Shown here one piece after another: positions 16,564 through 25,818 of a DNA stretch of 51,690 nucleotides. How positions within the stretch are numbered: position 1 is the stretch's first letter; each line of letters opens with the position of its first letter. Origin of the DNA: Chloroflexota bacterium (lineage in GTDB: Bacteria > Chloroflexota > Anaerolineae > JAAEKA01); NCBI GenBank assembly GCA_034717495.1, contig JAYELL010000015.1:1-51690 (forward strand), written 5' to 3'. The position numbers and the translations under genes are program-made. The notes beneath the pieces were generated by a model, which was not told the DNA's origin, made no database searches, and saw nothing but the letters and a program-made list of their open reading frames with translations.

Positions 16564-17519
16564 CCTTAACTGCCGAAAAAAAGCACGATCTTTTGAGACA
16601 GATGTATACGATTCGCGCCTTTGAAGAGATGGCTGAACAACTGTACACGATGGGAAAGATCCACGGTACCATGCATCTTTCCATCGGTATGGAAGCATCG
16701 GCGGTTGGCGCTGTTGCCGCGTTACAGGATGATGACTTTATTTTGAGCACCCACCGGGGCCACGGTCACTGTATCGCCAAAAACGCCGACCTGAATCTCA
16801 TGATGGCGGAGTTCATGGGCAAAGAAACGGGCTACTGCCGTGGCCGCGGCGGCTCGATGCACATCGCCGACGTCGATGGCGGCAATCTGGGCGCCAACGG
16901 CGTTGTTGGCGGGGGCATCCCCATTGCCGTTGGGGTGGGCTTGAGCCAGAAAATGCAAAAAACCGGCAGGATTTGCCTCAGCTTTTTCGGCGACGGTGCG
17001 GCCAACCTCGGCCCCTTTCACGAGGCGCTCAATATGGCCGCCATCTGGACGTTGCCGGTGGTCTTTGTCTGCGAAAACAACCAGTATGCCATGTCCTATT
17101 CGGCCAAAAAAGCTTTTGCCATTGATAAGATATCCGATCGCGCTGCGGCCTACGGCATGCCTGGCGAAACGGTCGATGGCAACGACCTGATGGCCGTCTA
17201 TACAGCCGTGCGTCGGGCCGTTGACCGGGCTCGTGACGGGGGTGGGCCATCGTTGATTGAATCCAGTACCTATCGATGGCGCGGCCATTCCAAGAGCGAC
17301 GCCAATCGTTATCGAAGCAAAGCGGAGATCGAGGAATGGCGGGCCAAAGACCCGATAGCGCGCTTTCGACAGCAGTTGATCGATGCAGGTGAACTGGACG
17401 ACCAGGGGGCCGACGCGATCATGCAGGCAGCTTCTGGCGCGATCGACACAGCCGTCGAATTCGCGGACTCCAGCCCGGAACCGGACCTCGCGACCATCGA
17501 GGATGGCGTGTATGCCTAG
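16560..17519 (+). CDS. 2-oxoacid/acetoin dehydrogenase E1 component, alpha subunit
   Basis: The 319-aa product is the ThDP-binding subunit of a pyruvate/acetoin dehydrogenase-type E1. Typical stretches are [44 protein letters not shown] and [10 protein letters not shown]. The ThDP motif [31 protein letters not shown] and the phosphorylation-loop-like [16 protein letters not shown] follow. The length is right for a heterotetrameric E1. The start shares ATGA with the preceding stop. It decarboxylates a 2-oxo acid or cleaves acetoin with transfer to E2 lipoate. Which substrate is used cannot be read here. The position behind the SAF oxidoreductase suggests a 2-oxo intermediate made in this pathway. 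Confidence 0.9.
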   Translation: MTLTAEKKHDLLRQMYTIRAFEEMAEQLYTMGKIHGTMHLSIGMEASAVGAVAALQDDDFILSTHRGHGHCIAKNADLNLMMAEFMGKETGYCRGRGGSMHIADVDGGNLGANGVVGGGIPIAVGVGLSQKMQKTGRICLSFFGDGAANLGPFHEALNMAAIWTLPVVFVCENNQYAMSYSAKKAFAIDKISDRAAAYGMPGETVDGNDLMAVYTAVRRAVDRARDGGGPSLIESSTYRWRGHSKSDANRYRSKAEIEEWRAKDPIARFRQQLIDAGELDDQGADAIMQAASGAIDTAVEFADSSPEPDLATIEDGVYA

Positions 17520-18501
17520 AGAACTGACCTACCTGGAAGCGGTGCGCGAAGCTCTGCAGCAGGAGATGCGCAGGGATGAAAGAGTCTTCGTCATCGGCGA
17601 GGATGTGGGTGTCTACGGCGGCGCCTTCGGTGTGACCCGCGGCATGGTTGAGGAGTTCGGCGAGGAACGGATCATCGACACGCCGATCAGCGAGCTGGGC
17701 ATCGCCGGCGCGATCACAGGTGCAGCGCTGACCGGAATGCGTCCTGTCGGCGAGATCATGTTCATGGATTTCACCACCCTGGCGGCTGAGCAGTTGGTCA
17801 ATCAGGCTGCCAAGATCCGTTTCATGTTCGGCGGCAACGCCACTGTTCCCTTCGTCCTGCGAACGCCTGCGGGATCGGGCACCGGTGCAGCCGCCCAACA
17901 TTCCCAGAGTCTGGAGAACTGGTTCGTGCATGTGCCTGGTTTGAAGGTAGTCATGCCCAGCACGCCATATGATGCCAAGGGTCTGCTGGTGGCTTCCATT
18001 CGGGACGATAATCCGGTCATGTTTATCGAAAACAAGCTGCTTTATAAGTCCAGAGGGCCTGTACCGGAGGAGATCTACACCCTGCCGCTCAGCGTATCGG
18101 AGGTGAAGAGAGAAGGCCGCGATGTGACAATAGTGGCGACTGCGATCATGGTACAGCGTGCCCTGGAGGCTGCCCGGCAGTTGGCTGAGATGGGCATCGA
18201 GGTTGAGGTTGTCGATCCGCGCACATTGAAGCCTCTGGATCGGCAGCCAATCATCGCTTCGGTCATCAAGACCGGCCGCGTATTGATTGTGCATGAGGCC
18301 TGCAAGACAGGTGGCTTTGGTGGTGAATTGGCCGCGGTGATCGCCGGGAGTGAAGCCTTCGATTTTCTCGATGCTCCCATCATCCGGCTGGCGGGCCGGG
18401 ACATGCCAATTCCCTACAACCGCACTTTGGAGTACCATACAGTGCCTCAGGTCGACGATATTGTCCAGGCGGCCCGGAAGCTGGCCGAAGGCAGCGTATG
18501 A
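17512..18501 (+). CDS. 2-oxoacid/acetoin dehydrogenase E1 component, beta subunit
   Basis: The 329-aa beta subunit pairs with the preceding gene. The start block [42 protein letters not shown] carries the conserved Glu/Asp of the family. It is followed by [29 protein letters not shown] and the C-terminal ...[19 protein letters not shown]. The ATG at 17512 overlaps the alpha-subunit stop by 8 bp, and the upstream extension of the frame lacks family sequence. Alpha and beta subunits form the heterotetramer that loads acyl groups on E2. The next gene is E2, 64 bp further on. Confidence 0.9.
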   Translation: MPRELTYLEAVREALQQEMRRDERVFVIGEDVGVYGGAFGVTRGMVEEFGEERIIDTPISELGIAGAITGAALTGMRPVGEIMFMDFTTLAAEQLVNQAAKIRFMFGGNATVPFVLRTPAGSGTGAAAQHSQSLENWFVHVPGLKVVMPSTPYDAKGLLVASIRDDNPVMFIENKLLYKSRGPVPEEIYTLPLSVSEVKREGRDVTIVATAIMVQRALEAARQLAEMGIEVEVVDPRTLKPLDRQPIIASVIKTGRVLIVHEACKTGGFGGELAAVIAGSEAFDFLDAPIIRLAGRDMPIPYNRTLEYHTVPQVDDIVQAARKLAEGSV

Positions 18502-18565
18502 TGCTTCGCTATCACGGTCTCTGGATGGCCCGTTTCAGGCGCGAATGGTGCGCAGGAGGTATGGT

Positions 18566-19873
18566 GTGGCAACCTCTGTAATCATGCCCAAGCTGGAGAT
18601 GTCCCAGGAGACGGCAACCGTTATCGAATGGTTGGTCGAGGAGGGACAGGCGGTTGACAAGGGTGCGGCACTTCTGGAGGTCGAGACCGACAAGATCACG
18701 GTCGAGGTCGAGTCGCCCGCGTCGGGACTGCTGGCAGGCATTTGCGTGCAATCGGGGGAGGTCGTTCCCGTCACGTCGGTCATCGCCTACATTCTCGAGC
18801 CCGGTGAGCAACTGCCCACGGCCAACGAGGGGCCGATGGGGTCACCTGCTGCGGAACGAAACATCAATGTAACCCCCGTGGCCGCGCGACTGGCCGAAGC
18901 ACAGGGCGTTGACATGGCCGCTGTAACAGGCACCGGGGCAGGTGGGCGAATCACGAAAGCGGACGTCGAATCCGCCGTGGCTCGTGCTCAGCCATCCGGC
19001 ACCGGGGTAACGGAAGAACCCAGGCCACGGGCCACGCCGGCAGCCCGGCGGACCGCTCGGGAGACCGGCGTCAACCTGGCAGGCGTTGGTGGTACGGGAC
19101 CACGCGACCGGATCCAGGTTTCCGATGTCGCGGCAGTTGCAGCCATGGCCGGCCGGCCGCCAATCGACAGGCAGCCAGCCAGCGTGGTTCCGCTGGAGGG
19201 GATGCGTCTCAGGATTGCTCAGCGCCTGACCGAGAGCTATCAGAACACCCCCCATGTCACGTTTACGGTCGACGTGGATATGACTGCCGCGTTGATGGCA
19301 CGCCAATCCTTGAACCGGCGGGCTGAGGTGCAGGAACGCCCCCGTATCTCAGTGACCGCATTACTGGTCCAGGTCTGCGCCTGGGCGCTGAAGCGACATC
19401 CCCGGCTCAATGCATCGCTCCAGGGCCAGGAGATACATCTCCACTCGAAGGTGAACGTCGGTGTGGCAGTTGCACTCGACGAGGGCCTGATCGTACCCGT
19501 GATCCAGCAGGCGGATCAGCTGTCGGTGAGCGAGATTTCCCTGAAGCTGGCCGACCTGACGGAACGCGCCCGCTCGGGCCAACTCCTCCCCGATGATGTC
19601 GCCGCAGGTACCTTCACCATCAGCAACCTGGGCATGTTTCGAATCGATCACTTCACGGCAATTATCAACCCTCCCCAGTGCGCCATATTGGCTGTGGGTC
19701 GGATTTCCAAGCGGCCGGTCGTCGAAGAAGGGCAGGGCGACGATCAATTGGTGATTCGACCGGTGATGACGATGACCCTTTCGGTCGATCATCGACTGGT
19801 GGACGGCGCGGCGGCGGCTCGATTCCTGACCGATCTTGTCGACGCGTTGGAGGCTCCGGTTCTGATGCTGTGA
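18566..19873 (+). CDS. Dihydrolipoamide acyltransferase E2 with two subunit-binding domains
   Basis: The 435-aa E2 core transfers the acyl group from lipoate to CoA. Order: one lipoyl domain (1-82, lipoate on K43 in ETDKITVEVESP), linker, peripheral-subunit-binding domain 1 (102-137, VTPVAARLAEAQGVDM...GGRITKADV) and a second such domain (156-193, ATPAARRTARETGVNL...RDRIQVSDV). The catalytic domain follows and ends with DHRLVDG, whose His is the active base. Two binding domains behind a single lipoyl domain is uncommon. A GTG start at 18566 is chosen because AGGAGG ends six bases before it. No E3 gene follows, so lipoamide dehydrogenase must come from elsewhere. Confidence 0.88.
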   Translation: MATSVIMPKLEMSQETATVIEWLVEEGQAVDKGAALLEVETDKITVEVESPASGLLAGICVQSGEVVPVTSVIAYILEPGEQLPTANEGPMGSPAAERNINVTPVAARLAEAQGVDMAAVTGTGAGGRITKADVESAVARAQPSGTGVTEEPRPRATPAARRTARETGVNLAGVGGTGPRDRIQVSDVAAVAAMAGRPPIDRQPASVVPLEGMRLRIAQRLTESYQNTPHVTFTVDVDMTAALMARQSLNRRAEVQERPRISVTALLVQVCAWALKRHPRLNASLQGQEIHLHSKVNVGVAVALDEGLIVPVIQQADQLSVSEISLKLADLTERARSGQLLPDDVAAGTFTISNLGMFRIDHFTAIINPPQCAILAVGRISKRPVVEEGQGDDQLVIRPVMTMTLSVDHRLVDGAAAARFLTDLVDALEAPVLML

Positions 19874-20050
19874 AGCAGTGTTATCAGGTTTTCGGTGGGC
19901 CGTGACCAATTCCCTGCATAGAGCCTATTTCTGCGGCATCTGCCCGTACCGGATGCTTCGCAAAGGATGCCGCGCTCCGCAGTCAAATTGGCTGCCGCCG
20001 GCCTTTGCGTATTACGCTCCACGGACGGCCTGCGCCACGCGTGGCATTGG

Positions 20051-20079
20051 CAATTGACCATTGACGAATTGACTATTGA
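20051..20079. repeat. Short CAATTGAC/ATTGAC tandem repeat
   Basis: Words CAATTGACCATTGAC and GAATTGACTATTGA follow each other in the 230-bp gap between E2 and the next TIM barrel. Single degenerate copies occur at 22041-22052 and 31164-31175. The rest of the gap (19874-20050) shows no gene and no clear terminator. Confidence 0.6.
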
Positions 20080-20103
20080 ATCCTTTAGCTACGGAGGTAA
20101 GCT

Positions 20104-21066
20104 ATGCGAATCGGCGTATTCACCGCCCTATGGGGCAATCTTTCCTTTGAGCAAGCCATCGACATGGCGGTGGCATCGGGTGTTTCGGCAGTTGAAATCG
20201 GTGCCGGTGGCTATCCGGGCGTTCCCCATTGCCCGGTGGATGCGCTTCTGGAAAGCGAGACAGCTCGATCTGAGTACCTGGGCGCAATTCACTCGCGCGG
20301 CTTGATTCTCAGCGCTTTGAGCATCCACAACAACCCGGTCCATCCTGATCCGGCGGTTGCAGCCGAGGCGGACGAGACGTTCAAGAAGGCTGTGCGTCTG
20401 GCACAGTTATTGGAAGTGCCGGTGCTAAACACCTTTTCGGGCCTGCCTGCCGGCTCGCCTGACGACAAGATGCCTAACTGGGTGACCTGTCCATGGCCGC
20501 CCCATTTTCTGGAGATTCTCGATTACCAGTGGAATGACGTGACTATTCCCTATTGGCAAGGCGCCGCCAAATACGCCGAGGATTTCGGAATCAAGGTGGC
20601 TTTCGAGATGCATCCCGGCATGCTGGTTTACAATGTGGAGACCTTGCTGAAGCTGCGCGATGCGGCAGGCCCCGTGCTCGGCTGCAATTTCGATCCCAGC
20701 CATCTCTGGTGGAACGGAGTCGACCCGGTGGCGGCCATTCGCAAGCTGGGCGATGCCATCTTCCACGTCCACGGCAAGGATGTCTACGTCGACAACATCA
20801 ATATCGCGGTCAATGGTTGTAACGACAACAAACCGTACGATCAGATCCTGGACCGGGCCTGGACCTTTCGCAGCATCGGCTATGGACATGGTGCCGACGC
20901 CTGGAAGGATATTGTCAGCGCGTTGCGGCTGGTGGGCTATGACTATGTCATTTCCATCGAGCACGAGGATGCCTTGATGTCGCAGGCAGAGGGTCTGGGC
21001 AAGGGCATTGCCCTGCTGCAGGAAGCCTGTGTATTCGAAGAGGCGGGCGAGATGTTCTGGGCCTGA
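20104..21066 (+). CDS. Sugar phosphate isomerase/epimerase TIM barrel (TIM 2)
   Basis: The 320-aa protein is of the AP-endonuclease-2/xylose-isomerase-like fold. Probable metal ligands lie in AFEMHPG (Glu), NFDPSHLWW (Asp, His), HVHGKDV (His) and SIEHEDAL (Glu). The motif RSIGYGHG...WKDI and the E-x-H-P and D-P-S-H words are shared with the protein at 28907-29953, so these two are a pair of the same subfamily. Substrate unknown. GGAGGTAAGCT just before the ATG gives a firm start. It lies between the E2 gene and a divergently regulated GntR gene with its own promoter, so it may close module A or open module B. Confidence 0.75.
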   Translation: MRIGVFTALWGNLSFEQAIDMAVASGVSAVEIGAGGYPGVPHCPVDALLESETARSEYLGAIHSRGLILSALSIHNNPVHPDPAVAAEADETFKKAVRLAQLLEVPVLNTFSGLPAGSPDDKMPNWVTCPWPPHFLEILDYQWNDVTIPYWQGAAKYAEDFGIKVAFEMHPGMLVYNVETLLKLRDAAGPVLGCNFDPSHLWWNGVDPVAAIRKLGDAIFHVHGKDVYVDNINIAVNGCNDNKPYDQILDRAWTFRSIGYGHGADAWKDIVSALRLVGYDYVISIEHEDALMSQAEGLGKGIALLQEACVFEEAGEMFWA

Positions 21067-21246
21067 CGCAGGCCGCCCAGGGGTCGCGAGCCGCTTGACA
21101 ATCTGGCAGCATCAGCGGTCTCTCTTCAGACGCCATCAAGGGCTGAGCGGTTATCTGAACGCATGGTCAAAGGTCGCTCACCCCAGGTTTCCGGCATGCC
21201 CATTTTTCAGATGAGCGATGGGATCAATGGTCGAGTTGAAAAACCC

Positions 21247-21275
21247 TTGACAGGTTGGTTTCAGGGTGTTATAAT
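21247..21275 (+). promoter_or_regulatory. Sigma-70-type promoter of the GntR/FCD gene
   Basis: TTGACA (21247-21252) and TATAAT (21270-21275) with the ideal 17-bp spacer. The start point would be near 21282, so translation must begin after that and earlier in-frame start codons (from 21163) are excluded. Confidence 0.85.
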
Positions 21276-21339
21276 CGGCGCATACGAGCGATATACAGGT
21301 TGCATATCAGGGCGGTGTCGCCCACCAGGACTTCAAACA

Positions 21340-22035
21340 TTGAGCGTTCAGCCTGACCCCACCTTCGCCTCTTCCACGGAAAACACCGCCGACTCATCTC
21401 TTCTTCTCCGTGATCTGGCCTATCAGCATATCAAGGATGCGATTCAACAATCCGATGTTCAACCGGGTGAGCCCATTTCCGAGACGCGCCTGTCGAGCGA
21501 GCTGGGCATCAGCCGGACGCCGGTGCGTGAGGCGCTTCAGATCCTGGCCCAGGAGGGATTGATTCAGATCATCCCTGGACGGGCGATCACTGTGGCAGCA
21601 CCCTCACTGCGAGATGTCCAGGATGCGATCCACGTGCGTTTTCTTCTGGAGCCTGAACTGGCTCGTCTCGCTGCCAGGAATATCAGCGAGGAACAGCTTC
21701 AGACGCTGGCAGCAGCGCAACAGGAACTGGAACGGGCGGTTGCCGAACAAAATCGGGTAACCTGGACCAGGGTGGACAATGTCTGGCACGAGACGATATC
21801 TGCTGCGTGCCCCAATAAACTGTTGGGAGACCTGGCGTTACAGATCCGCAACCGGGTCTCTTTTTTGTCGATAGATGCCCAGGGAAACTGGGACCGACTC
21901 GCGAGTTGCACCGCTGAACATCGCGAGATTGTCGAGATGATCGCTGCAGGCGATTCCGAAGGCGCTGAGGAGGCTGCCAGCGCCCACCTCGGCAATTACC
22001 GGGAAAACATCTTCCAGAGATTGAGCCATCACTGA
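21340..22035 (+). CDS. GntR-family transcription regulator, FadR/FCD subfamily
   Basis: This is a 231-aa regulator. The winged helix spans about residues 25-85 (LLLRDLAYQHIKDAIQQSDVQPGEPISETRLSSELGISRTPVREALQILAQEGL) and the helical FCD effector domain spans 100-225. FCD metal-binding residues seem present (RVDNVWHETI, TAEHREIVEMIAAGD, EEAASAHLGNYRENI, with three His). Such regulators respond to organic acids or sugar acids. The start is inferred as TTG at 21340 (SVQPDP...), behind AGGA and downstream of the promoter at 21247-21275. No ATG in frame lies between promoter and domain. It stands directly before the ABC sugar transporter and probably controls it. Confidence 0.85.
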   Translation: MSVQPDPTFASSTENTADSSLLLRDLAYQHIKDAIQQSDVQPGEPISETRLSSELGISRTPVREALQILAQEGLIQIIPGRAITVAAPSLRDVQDAIHVRFLLEPELARLAARNISEEQLQTLAAAQQELERAVAEQNRVTWTRVDNVWHETISAACPNKLLGDLALQIRNRVSFLSIDAQGNWDRLASCTAEHREIVEMIAAGDSEGAEEAASAHLGNYRENIFQRLSHH

Positions 22036-22153
22036 GCCCCCAATTGTCAATGTCAGAGGAAGATGCGACCATTGCCGACCAGGGTCTCATAGCCACCAAC
22101 GAGGTTTCTCGGGCAGGAATAGGTAGGAAGCCCATTGGTTACTCACTGTCAGT

Positions 22154-22204
22154 AAAACCTGCCAACGTGATTGCTGAGTGCCACCAGTGCCCGACAGGTT
22201 TTTT
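22154..22204 (+). terminator. Possible intrinsic terminator behind the GntR/FCD gene
   Basis: AAAACCTG (22154-22161) pairs with CAGGTTTT (22195-22202), and six T residues follow from 22199. The 33-nt loop is long, so efficiency is doubtful. The remaining 290-bp gap to the binding protein gene shows no consensus promoter. Confidence 0.35.
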
Positions 22205-22324
22205 GGTCAGCGCACAGCAAACCGGTCAAAGGAGGTGCCCAATAATTCAGATCAACCAGCTAAGTGAATTTCGACCATCGATCAATTTTGCGAAACACTC
22301 TCACACGAGGAGGAGTCAAATACG

Positions 22325-23716
22325 ATGCGTAAGCACCTGTTACCCCTGTCACTGATCATGATTCTTGCTATGCTGTTTTCGGCCTGTGTGCCAGCAGCCC
22401 CTGCCCAGCCAGTCGCCGAAGCGCCGGCGGAAGAGGCCCCTGCAGTTGAGGAAGGCCCGGCGGTCGATGAGCTCAACATTCTCTGGGCCCAGTGGGACCC
22501 TGCCGACTATCTACAGCAGACAGCCGATCTGTACGAGGAAGAGACCGGCATCAAGGTCAATGTCGTTCAGGAACCCTGGCCTTCGTTCTATGACCTGTTT
22601 GCCGCCGAAGTGGCTGCGGGCGGCGATACCTGGGACATGGTGGTTGGCGACAGCCAGTGGATAGGCCAGATGACCAGCGAGGGCCACTATATGGATTTGA
22701 CCGATTTCCTGAACGAAACCGGCCTGGCGGATAGCGTCGTGCCGGCCACCCTGACCTACTACGGCGAGTACCCCGCAGGCTCCGGCAGCTACTGGGCCTA
22801 TCCCACCGAGGGTGACGCCGATGGGTGGGGCTATCGCAAAGACTTGTTCGAAGACCCCGACGAAATGGCTGCCTTCGAGGCGGAGTATGGCTATCCCCTG
22901 GACGTTCCTGAGACCTATGAGCAGTTCATGGACATTGCCAAGTTCTTCACCCGCCCCAGCGAAGGTCTCTATGGCGTCGGTATCTACACCAAGAAAGCCT
23001 ACGATGCGATTACCATGGGCGTGGAAAACACGATGTTCCCCTGGGGCGCCGATTGGAAGGACGAAAACAACAACGTGCTGGGCGTCGTGAACTCGCCGGA
23101 AGCTGTCGCAGCGCTGGAGTACTACAAGGAGCTGTACGACTGCTGCCAGGGACCTGGGCTGAGTGATGCCTTCTTCACCGAGGTCAACGACGCGATGATC
23201 AATGGATCCATCGCCATGGCCATGAATTACTTTGCTTTCTTCCCGGCGCTGGTCAACTCGGGCACCAACCCCGACTACTACGACAAGATAGGCTTCTTCG
23301 CCAATCCCAAGGGACCAGACGGACACGGTGGCGCTGCCCTGGGTGGACAGGGTCTGAGCGTTGTCTCCCACGTCAGCCCGGAACGCCAGCAGGCTGCTCT
23401 GGACTTCATCGAGTGGTTTGGCCAGGACGATATCCAGGCCAAGTGGGCTGAGTTCGGTGGCTACACTACCAACTCGAAGGTGTTCGAATCTGAGGAGTTC
23501 CTGAATGCCACGCCCTACAACCGGGCATTTGCGGACACCATGACCTTTGTCAAGGACTTCTGGAACATCCCGATCTTCGGACAGCTCCTGGAGATCACCC
23601 AGCGTGAGTTTGGCAAGTATATCATCGAGGGTGAAGGTACAGCTCAGGAGGCCATGGATACCATCGCAGAGGAGCACGACAAGATCCTGCGCGATGCCGG
23701 CTATATCACCGAATAG
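22325..23716 (+). CDS. ABC sugar transporter, substrate-binding lipoprotein (CUT1 type)
   Basis: The 463-aa family 1 extracellular solute-binding protein has a lipoprotein signal with lipobox L-F-S-A-C (Cys21). An Ala/Pro/Glu-rich linker (22-47) typical of Chloroflexota precedes the binding domain. The MalE-like fold is recognisable: WAQWDPADYLQQTADLYEEETGIKVNV, GDTWDMVVGDSQWIGQM, NGSIAMAMNYFAFFPAL and a C-terminal TAQEAMDTIAEEHDKIL. It acts outside the membrane and delivers substrate to the two permeases that follow. GAGGAGG lies ahead of the ATG. A strong hairpin behind the stop (23738-23772) separates it from the permease genes. Confidence 0.93.
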   Translation: MRKHLLPLSLIMILAMLFSACVPAAPAQPVAEAPAEEAPAVEEGPAVDELNILWAQWDPADYLQQTADLYEEETGIKVNVVQEPWPSFYDLFAAEVAAGGDTWDMVVGDSQWIGQMTSEGHYMDLTDFLNETGLADSVVPATLTYYGEYPAGSGSYWAYPTEGDADGWGYRKDLFEDPDEMAAFEAEYGYPLDVPETYEQFMDIAKFFTRPSEGLYGVGIYTKKAYDAITMGVENTMFPWGADWKDENNNVLGVVNSPEAVAALEYYKELYDCCQGPGLSDAFFTEVNDAMINGSIAMAMNYFAFFPALVNSGTNPDYYDKIGFFANPKGPDGHGGAALGGQGLSVVSHVSPERQQAALDFIEWFGQDDIQAKWAEFGGYTTNSKVFESEEFLNATPYNRAFADTMTFVKDFWNIPIFGQLLEITQREFGKYIIEGEGTAQEAMDTIAEEHDKILRDAGYITE

Positions 23717-23737
23717 CGGCTGAAGGTTTCCCACACA

Positions 23738-23772
23738 AAGGCTGGCCCAGTCGCTTGGGCCGGGCCAGCCTT
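23738..23772 (+). promoter_or_regulatory. Intercistronic stem-loop between binding protein and permease genes
   Basis: AAGGCTGGCCC (23738-23748) pairs fully with GGGCCAGCCTT (23762-23772) around a 13-nt loop. No T tract follows. In the family, such structures after the binding protein gene protect the upstream mRNA or attenuate downstream transcription, giving excess binding protein. That role is inferred. Confidence 0.7.
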
Positions 23773-23812
23773 CTGGCCGACATTTCATACTCCCCGACAA
23801 GGAACCTCAATC

Positions 23813-24772
23813 ATGAGCGTAGCCCAAACGCAAACCGGCACGCCCCAGGTGCAACAGGAACGGCGGCGACGAGGTCTCAGCGACCGGGCCATCATCAGCC
23901 TGTTTATCTGGCCGACTTTGATCCTGCTGATTGCGTGGAACGTTTTCCCTCTCTTTTACAGTCTGTTTCTCTCTTTTACCGATTATTCCGCCATCTCACG
24001 CCAGGCGCCAACCTGGGTCGGCGTACAGAACTACATCGATATTCTCTCCAGCGACCGGCTTTGGGGTTATTTCTCCACCACTGGACGCTATACCGTTGTG
24101 GCTGTCGGTTTTGAGACCATTCTCGGCTTCACGCTGGCCATGCTGATCAAGGAAAAATTCAGGGGGAGCGGTCTGATCACTACCCTTATCCTGATTCCGA
24201 TGATGCTTTCACCCGTGGTGGTGGGGCTGTTCTGGAAGCTGATGTACAATCCAACCTTTGGCTATTTCAACTACCTGCTTGGCTTCACAGACCCCACCAG
24301 GGCTCCAGACATGCTGGCGGGTCGGTTTGCCAATCAGCCAGTGCCCGACCTGGCCTTATGGTCAGTGGTGCTGGTGGATATCTGGATGTGGACGCCATTT
24401 CTCATGCTGCTGTCGCTGTCGGGGCTAAAGGCGATTCCGGAATACCTCTACGAAGCTGCTGTGATCGACCGGGCCAGCTCGTGGTTCCAATTTTGGCGCA
24501 TAACACTTCCCCAGGTAATGCCGCTGTTGCTTATCGGTGTCCTATTCCGTACCATCGACGCCCTCAAGTCCTTTGATCTGGTCATGGGCATGACCAGCGG
24601 CGGACCTGGGGATCAAACTGAGTTGATTGCCGTCAATCTCTATCGCCAGGCGTTTCTCGGCCAGTTCCGGACCGGTGATGCCAGTGCTTTGGCCTATATC
24701 ATCCTGATTATCATCATTTCCGTCAGCAATCTATTGATCCGGGCGATCAACCAGGGCAACACAGAGGGTTAA
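23813..24772 (+). CDS. ABC sugar transporter, permease 1 (MalF/UgpA type)
   Basis: This 319-aa inner-membrane protein has six predicted helices. The first is near residues 22-45, after a basic cytoplasmic N-terminus (QERRRRGLSDRA). The EAA loop that docks to the ATPase reads EYLYEAAVIDRASSWFQFWRITLPQVMP. Other family words are TWVGVQNYIDIL and TSGGPGDQTELIAVNLYRQAF. AAGGAA precedes the ATG. The stop is followed after 4 bp by the second permease gene, so the two are one translational block. Confidence 0.92.
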   Translation: MSVAQTQTGTPQVQQERRRRGLSDRAIISLFIWPTLILLIAWNVFPLFYSLFLSFTDYSAISRQAPTWVGVQNYIDILSSDRLWGYFSTTGRYTVVAVGFETILGFTLAMLIKEKFRGSGLITTLILIPMMLSPVVVGLFWKLMYNPTFGYFNYLLGFTDPTRAPDMLAGRFANQPVPDLALWSVVLVDIWMWTPFLMLLSLSGLKAIPEYLYEAAVIDRASSWFQFWRITLPQVMPLLLIGVLFRTIDALKSFDLVMGMTSGGPGDQTELIAVNLYRQAFLGQFRTGDASALAYIILIIIISVSNLLIRAINQGNTEG

Positions 24773-24776
24773 GGCC

Positions 24777-25781
24777 ATGTCAGATTTTTATGAAAGCGGA
24801 CCGGATTACGAGGTTACAGAGTCAATTCGGGTGGACAAGGTCAGTCCAAGCGCGCGCCGGCGAGGTCGTCTGCGAGCTCTGATTGTGCTGATTATCGCCA
24901 TCATCATGTTGATCCCAATTTTTGTCATGATGATGACCGCCTTCAAGACCCGGGCCGAGGTCGTTTCAGTGCCGCCCAAGGTCTTCTTCGAGCCATCGCT
25001 GGAGGGCTTTGTCTTCCTGTTGACAGAGCGGGCGGTGGTCCCGCCAAATCGCATCGAGGAGTTTGAGCGCGCGGCAGCAGAGGGTAACCTGACCATGTTC
25101 GAGCAGGTTGCCTTCGACAGCGGCCAGGAGATCACTGGGCCGAGCGACTATATCAGGCGTCTGATGAACTCGGTGATCATTGCCGGGTTATCGACTTTGA
25201 TATCGGTGGTATTGGGGTTTTTCGCAGCCTACGCGTTCAGCCGGTTCACCATACCTGGAGAGAACGATATTCTTTTCTTCATCCTGAGTACCCGTATGCT
25301 GCCGGCCGTGGTGGTCACGATTCCCTTGTTTCTGATGTACCGGCAGCTTGGCCTGCACGATACTCACATCGGTATGATCCTGCTTTACACGGTTTTCAAC
25401 CTGTCCTTCTCGGTCTGGCTGCTGAAAGGTTTTATCGACGAGATTCCCAGGGAATATGAGGAGGCAGCTTTGGTGGATGGCTATACCAGGATGCAGACCG
25501 TGTTCAAGATCGTTTTGCCCCAGGCCATGACCGGCATCGCAGCCACCACCGTTTTCTGTCTGATCTTTGCCTGGAACGAGTATGCCTTCGCCCTGATGCT
25601 CACCAGCAACACCGCTCGCACGGCGCCACCGAGTATCGCGACCATGTTGGGTCGCGGCGGCATCGAGTGGTCTGCCATCGCGGCCGGCAGCCTTGGCTTT
25701 TTGATCCCTGTGGTCATTGTCGTTTTTCTGCTTCGCGACTACCTGGTGCGCGGAGTTACCTTCGGCGCCGTACGCAAATGA
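24777..25781 (+). CDS. ABC sugar transporter, permease 2 (MalG type)
   Basis: This is the 334-aa partner permease. It has six predicted helices, beginning with one at about 35-55. The EAA loop is EIPREYEEAALVDGYTRMQTVFKIVLPQAMTG. Between helix 1 and the core domain there is a charged insertion of about 35 residues (ERAVVPPNRIEEFERAAAEGNLTMFEQVAF) that enlarges the first external loop beyond the usual MalG size and may touch the binding protein. SD AAGG precedes the ATG at 24777. It forms the membrane channel with the previous gene product. Confidence 0.92.
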   Translation: MSDFYESGPDYEVTESIRVDKVSPSARRRGRLRALIVLIIAIIMLIPIFVMMMTAFKTRAEVVSVPPKVFFEPSLEGFVFLLTERAVVPPNRIEEFERAAAEGNLTMFEQVAFDSGQEITGPSDYIRRLMNSVIIAGLSTLISVVLGFFAAYAFSRFTIPGENDILFFILSTRMLPAVVVTIPLFLMYRQLGLHDTHIGMILLYTVFNLSFSVWLLKGFIDEIPREYEEAALVDGYTRMQTVFKIVLPQAMTGIAATTVFCLIFAWNEYAFALMLTSNTARTAPPSIATMLGRGGIEWSAIAAGSLGFLIPVVIVVFLLRDYLVRGVTFGAVRK

Positions 25782-25818
25782 CGGGCTGGGTTGCTCATAT
25801 CATCCAGGAAATGAACCA

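Noticed and set aside
17419-18438. Antisense open frame of 339 codons over the E1 genes
   Set aside because: It lies fully inside E1alpha/E1beta coding sequence and has no recognisable motif.
22227-22236. AAAGGAGGTG as a ribosome binding site of a small gene
   Set aside because: No start codon at suitable distance opens a credible frame before the binding protein gene.
22511-23800. Antisense open frame of 429 codons over the binding protein gene
   Set aside because: It mirrors the coding strand of a clear MalE-like gene, has no family words and no ribosome binding site.
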